Of a stretch of DNA of 24,993 nucleotides, positions 22,175 to 24,993 are shown one piece after another (the first letter of the stretch is position 1; each line of letters starts with the position of its first letter). The stretch is from Elusimicrobiota bacterium. Its GTDB lineage: Bacteria; Elusimicrobiota; Elusimicrobia; Elusimicrobiales; UBA9959. The notes beneath the pieces are model-generated. The model worked only from the letters and a program-made list of their open reading frames with translations, was not told the origin of the DNA and searched no databases. The stretch lies in assembly GCA_022703115.1 (NCBI GenBank), contig JAKLEK010000004.1, forward strand, positions 1 to 24,993, read 5' to 3'. Made by a program: the position numbers and the translations under genes.

Positions 22175-22223
22175 GCCCCGGAGCGGGCCTGCAGCCCCCG
22201 GAAGGCGTGGAAAGAGGTCCGGC

Positions 22224-22262
22224 ATGGAATGCGGAATAACGGCTTACGGCGGAGGAGGCTGA
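22224..22262 (+). other. Possible 12-codon leader peptide before the glycosyltransferase
   Basis: AGAGGT (22214-22219) precedes ATG 22224, which opens a 12-residue frame (MECGITAYGGGG) ending TGA at 22260-22262. It lies 9 bases before and in the same frame as the glycosyltransferase start, and contains the strong GGAGGAGG at 22251-22258. It may serve translational coupling, or be chance. Confidence 0.2.
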
Positions 22263-22271
22263 TCGGGACCT

Positions 22272-23129
22272 ATGCGAACGGACATGGCCGCTGAGCGAGG
22301 GCGCATCCTGATAACCGCCGTCATACTGGCCCGCAACGAGGGCCGGAACATACGCTGGTGCCTGGAGACGCTTTCCTGGTGCGACGAGATAGTGGTCGTG
22401 GACATGGAAAGTTCCGACGATACGGCCGCCATAGCGCGCGGCTACACCGACCGCATTTACCGGCATCCGCTGATCCAGGATTTCGACGCGGCGAAACGGT
22501 TCGGAACGGAGCGCGCCTCCGGAGAATGGATATTCCTGATCGACGCGGATGAGATGGCGCCGAGAACGCTCGGGACCACGCTGCGCGCCCTGGCCTTGGA
22601 AGGAAGGGCCGACGTGGCGGAAGTGCCTTTCAACCACTATATCATGGGCGCCAAGATAAGGCGCAGCGGCTGGGGCTATTCCCCGCAGCCGAGGTTCTTC
22701 AGAAAGGGGAAGGTGGCCCTCAGCGGAGAGATACACCGTTACTTCAAAAAGGCGGAGGGAGCGCTTACGGTCGCCCTTCCCCTGGACGACGCCAACAGCA
22801 TAATGCATTTTAATTACGTGGACAGTTCCCATTTCATCGAGAAGCTGAACCGCTACACCGCGGTGGAAGCGGGCCAGCTGGCGGAAAAAGGCGCCAGGTT
22901 CTCCTATTACGGTCTTTTCCGCGCTTCCGCCGGGGAATTCTTCCGGAGGTTCGTCCGGGAGAAGGGGTACAGCGAGGGGCCGCGCGGTTTCGCGCTGTGC
23001 CTCATGATGGCCTTCTACCGCGCCGTCACTTTCATAAAGCTCTGGGAAAGAACGGAGGCCTCCCGGGAACCGGTCGAGTCCTTTTACGAACGCGAGCGGA
23101 AGGCCGTCCTGGCCGGGTGGGGAAAATGA
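22272..23129 (+). CDS. Family 2 glycosyltransferase (WaaE/KdtX-like)
   Basis: A 285-residue cytoplasmic GT-A glycosyltransferase that adds a sugar to a lipid-linked glycan or LPS core. Visible features: the N-terminal strand ITAVILARNEGRNI (about residues 14-27), CDEIVVVDMESSDDTAAIA with the nucleotide-sugar-binding Asp, the DXD region FLIDADE, and the subfamily part RFFRKGKVALSGEIHRYF with HFNYVDSSHFIEKLNRYT, as seen in WaaE-type enzymes. Start ATG 22272 is the first possible one, because an in-frame TGA lies at 22260. GGAGGAGG at 22251-22258 is 13 bases away, which is long, so ATG 22284 is a possible alternative. Its stop overlaps the next start (ATGA, 23126-23129). Donor and acceptor cannot be read from the sequence. 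Confidence 0.92.
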   Translation: MRTDMAAERGRILITAVILARNEGRNIRWCLETLSWCDEIVVVDMESSDDTAAIARGYTDRIYRHPLIQDFDAAKRFGTERASGEWIFLIDADEMAPRTLGTTLRALALEGRADVAEVPFNHYIMGAKIRRSGWGYSPQPRFFRKGKVALSGEIHRYFKKAEGALTVALPLDDANSIMHFNYVDSSHFIEKLNRYTAVEAGQLAEKGARFSYYGLFRASAGEFFRRFVREKGYSEGPRGFALCLMMAFYRAVTFIKLWERTEASREPVESFYERERKAVLAGWGK

Positions 23130-23971
23130 CCGAGTTCGTCCGTCAGCTCCTTCTGATGCCGGAAATCCGGCGCCGGATAGGCGCCGCGCCTTTCGATCCG
23201 GAGTTCAGGCGCGGCCTTCTGCGCTCGCATCTCGAGTCGACTTTCCTGCGCCGCCGGGGCTATCCCGGGAACCTGGCTGATGTCGCCGGTTATAAGGCGC
23301 GCTATTGCGATTTCGCGACCTTCCTCTTCCTGTTCCGCAGCATTTTCATAGAAGGCGAGTATTTCTTCTCCGGAGCCGGCCCACGTCCTTTCATCTTGGA
23401 CTGCGGCAGCAATATAGGCATGTCGCTGCTGTATTTCAAGGCCAGGTTCCCGGACGCCGAGATAGCGGCTTTCGAACCCGACGCCGCCGCTTTCGCCTGC
23501 CTCAGGGAGAACGTGGAGATGAACGGGCTCGGAGGCGTCTCGCTGCACGATAAAGCCGTTTCGGGCCGGCCCGGGCCGGTCGATTTCTGGCGCGGCGCGG
23601 ACAGGCCGGGGGGGCTGGGGAACACCATCTGCGCCAACCCTCTGAAGAAGAAGGTCCGGGCCGAGGCGGTCGCGCTGTCCTCTTATATCGACCGGAAAGT
23701 GGATTTTCTGAAGCTGGACGTGGAGGGCGCGGAGTTCCAGGTTATAGAGGACCTGGCGCGTTCCGGCAGGCTGCGCCTGGTGGAACGTATGCTCATAGAA
23801 TGCCACCTCGGTATGCCGGGTACGGACGGAACGCTCTCCGGGCTGCTGGGCGCTCTCGAAACGGCGGGTTTCGCCTGCCGCTTCGGGGGGGTCCTGGAAC
23901 GTCCTTTCCGCGCCGCGGGGTTCCAGGCCTTCCATATTTACGCCGGTAATAAGGAAAGAACCGGGGCGTGA
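23126..23971 (+). CDS. FkbM family methyltransferase
   Basis: A 281-residue SAM-dependent methyltransferase, of the kind that O-methylates sugars in surface glycans. The frame is open well upstream, but the true start is ATG 23126, overlapping the glycosyltransferase stop by four bases. An N-terminal helical region (1-85) precedes the catalytic fold: motif I FILDCGSNIGMSLLYF, AAFEPDAAAFACLRENV with the acidic residue that binds SAM ribose, and the FkbM signature VDFLKLDVEGAEFQVIEDL. A family-typical acidic strand MLIECHLG follows. Methylation of a terminal sugar is a known chain-termination signal in Wzm/Wzt systems, which would fit the exporter downstream. That specific role is inference. 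Confidence 0.92.
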   Translation: MTEFVRQLLLMPEIRRRIGAAPFDPEFRRGLLRSHLESTFLRRRGYPGNLADVAGYKARYCDFATFLFLFRSIFIEGEYFFSGAGPRPFILDCGSNIGMSLLYFKARFPDAEIAAFEPDAAAFACLRENVEMNGLGGVSLHDKAVSGRPGPVDFWRGADRPGGLGNTICANPLKKKVRAEAVALSSYIDRKVDFLKLDVEGAEFQVIEDLARSGRLRLVERMLIECHLGMPGTDGTLSGLLGALETAGFACRFGGVLERPFRAAGFQAFHIYAGNKERTGA

Positions 23972-23975
23972 CAAG

Positions 23976-23984
23976 TGATAGAAT
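23976..23984 (+). promoter_or_regulatory. Extended -10 promoter directly before wzm (leaderless)
   Basis: TGATAGAAT at 23976-23984 is an extended -10 match ending 6 bases before the ATG at 23991. A transcript starting 7 bases after the box would begin at the A of the start codon. No Shine-Dalgarno sequence is present in the 19 bases between the fkbM-type gene and wzm. Confidence 0.5.
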
Positions 23985-23990
23985 ATCATC

Positions 23991-24824
23991 ATGGCGCGTC
24001 AGGAAGATGAATTGACGGTTCTGGAACCCCGGACCGGCCGGGTACCGGTCGATATCGGCGAGCTGTTCCGCTACAGGGAGCTTTTTTATTTCCTGGCGAA
24101 GCGCGACATAAAGGTGCGCTACAAGCAGACGGTGCTCGGCGGACTTTGGGCCGTTATCCAGCCGGTCTTCGCGATGCTGGTCTTCTCCGTTTTTTTCGGG
24201 CGCATGGCGCGCATGCCCTCCGACGGCGTCCCTTATCCGGTCTTCGTCTATGCGGGGCTTCTGCCGTGGACCTACTTCGCGAACGCCACCGCCGCCGCCG
24301 GGGACAGCATGGTCTCCAGCTCGAACATCATAACGAAGGTCTATTTCCCAAGGCTGATAGTTCCCGGCGCCGCGGCCTTCGCCGGCCTGCTGGATCTCTT
24401 CATCGCCTCCTTCGTCCTCGGCGGCCTGATGCTCTGGTACGGGATATGCCCGGGTTACGGGCTCCTGTGGTTCCCGGTCCTGACCGGGCTCACCTTCCTC
24501 TGCGCCGTGGGGGCGGGGCTGTGGCTCGCGGCCCTGAACGTCCAGTACCGGGATATCCGCTACGTCATACCTTTCCTGATACAATTGTGGCTGTTCGCCT
24601 CTCCGGTGATATATCCTTCCAGCGTGGTGCCTGAGCGCTATCGCTGGCTGGCCGCCCTGAACCCGATGTCGGGGGTCATAGCGGCCTTCCGCTCTTCCCT
24701 GCTCGGGTCCGGGGTCCCGGACCCGGTATCGCTCGGCATATCGAGCGCGGTCATCGCTTTCCTGTTCGTTTCAGGTCTCTACTATTTCAGAAGGATGGAA
24801 AGGTCGTTCGCGGACGTGGTCTGA
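23991..24824 (+). CDS. wzm: ABC-2 type polysaccharide exporter permease (Wzm/TagG)
   Basis: A 277-residue inner-membrane permease that, with the ATPase Wzt, flips a completed lipid-linked polysaccharide to the periplasm. The N-terminal amphipathic helix ELFRYRELFYFLAKRDIKVRYKQTVLG is the hallmark of the family. It is followed by six predicted membrane segments, among them WAVIQPVFAMLVFSVFFG, a segment from YPVFVYAGLLPWTYF, and the last two around FLIQLWLFASPVIYP and LGISSAVIAFLFVSGLYYF. The loop ITKVYFPRLIVP is also typical. It starts at ATG 23991 with no ribosome binding site and a -10 box adjacent, so its mRNA may be leaderless or it may be read from the upstream operon. It is followed 4 bases later by wzt. 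Confidence 0.95.
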   Translation: MARQEDELTVLEPRTGRVPVDIGELFRYRELFYFLAKRDIKVRYKQTVLGGLWAVIQPVFAMLVFSVFFGRMARMPSDGVPYPVFVYAGLLPWTYFANATAAAGDSMVSSSNIITKVYFPRLIVPGAAAFAGLLDLFIASFVLGGLMLWYGICPGYGLLWFPVLTGLTFLCAVGAGLWLAALNVQYRDIRYVIPFLIQLWLFASPVIYPSSVVPERYRWLAALNPMSGVIAAFRSSLLGSGVPDPVSLGISSAVIAFLFVSGLYYFRRMERSFADVV

Positions 24825-24828
24825 GGCT

Positions 24829-24993
24829 ATGAGCGGAACCGTGATCAGGGTCGAAGGGCTTTCCAAGCGCTACCGCATAGGCGCGAGGGAGGGCTACCGC
24901 ACGTTCAGGGAGACTTTGACCGAGGCCGCGCAGGCCCCGTTCAAGCGCCTGTCCGCGCTGGGCCGTCCCGTCCCGGAGGCCGAGACCGTCTGG
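24829..24993 (+). CDS. wzt: Wzt ATPase, N-terminal fragment (cut by window edge)
   Basis: Fifty-five codons from ATG 24829 to the window end remain open. The product begins MSGTVIRVEGLSKRYRIG, followed by the REGYRTFRETLTEAA and PFKRL segment that precedes the Walker A domain in Wzt-type ATPases of O-antigen and capsule exporters. The Walker motifs and any C-terminal glycan-binding domain lie outside the window. GAGG at 24823-24826 is only 2 bases from the ATG, so start-stop coupling with wzm is likely. The order permease then ATPase fits Wzm-Wzt. Confidence 0.88.
   Translation, partial: MSGTVIRVEGLSKRYRIGAREGYRTFRETLTEAAQAPFKRLSALGRPVPEAETVW

Noticed and set aside
22997..23125. Upstream extension of the FkbM methyltransferase frame
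   Set aside because: It is an out-of-frame overlap with the glycosyltransferase. The ATGA junction at 23126-23129 and the family N-terminus fit ATG 23126.

Overview
This is a GC-rich (by eye roughly 60-65 %) bacterial chromosome segment, densely coded and almost entirely on the + strand. The organism is probably a didermic (Gram-negative-type) bacterium: it has a Wza-family polysaccharide export protein, Wzm/Wzt-type export genes and a CcmI-type periplasmic domain. The housekeeping order ispE-spoVG-tRNA-Gln-glmU-prs-rplY-pth mixes the Bacillus-like order (ispE...spoVG-glmU-prs-ctc-pth) with the tRNA-Gln placement of deltaproteobacterial relatives. With the heavy use of ATA (Ile) and AGG (Arg) codons, this would fit a poorly sampled phylum such as Elusimicrobiota or Omnitrophota. 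That placement is inference; there is no rRNA gene to confirm it.

Layout. 1-1661: the end of an unknown gene, then ispE (isoprenoid precursor synthesis) and spoVG (small RNA/DNA-binding regulator). 1697-1767: tRNA-Gln(UUG). 1916-3216: a self-contained unit for a secreted esterase with its own promoter, structured leader and strong terminator, followed by a GIY-YIG nuclease-family gene. 3778-7841: glmU (UDP-GlcNAc), prs (PRPP), rplY (ribosomal protein L25), pth (peptidyl-tRNA hydrolase) and a small two-helix membrane protein. 7870-8594 (minus strand): a 57-residue unknown protein and a membrane-anchored CcmI/CycH Ig-like domain protein.

8813-18142: the most unusual part. It is a three-gene module made of a 2652-residue, nearly proline-free coiled-coil protein with higher-order internal repeats, a 240-residue coiled-coil protein, and a 211-residue protein with a disordered N-terminus, two membrane helices and a C-terminal coiled coil. 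I know no named system with this architecture. The tight spacing suggests a long cytoplasmic rod, an adaptor and a membrane anchor.

18190-24993 (running off the window): a surface-polysaccharide locus. It encodes a Wza-type export protein, a Wzz/BY-kinase fusion, an O-antigen ligase/polymerase-type membrane protein, a family 2 glycosyltransferase, an FkbM methyltransferase, the ABC-2 permease Wzm and the start of the ATPase Wzt. Most genes are separated by fewer than 20 bases or overlap. Upstream GlmU supplies UDP-GlcNAc, a common precursor for such glycans. Several starts lack a Shine-Dalgarno sequence, and two (18190 and 23991) have a -10 box so close that the mRNAs are probably leaderless or nearly so. 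An extended -10 motif, TGNTANAAT, recurs at gene starts across the window.
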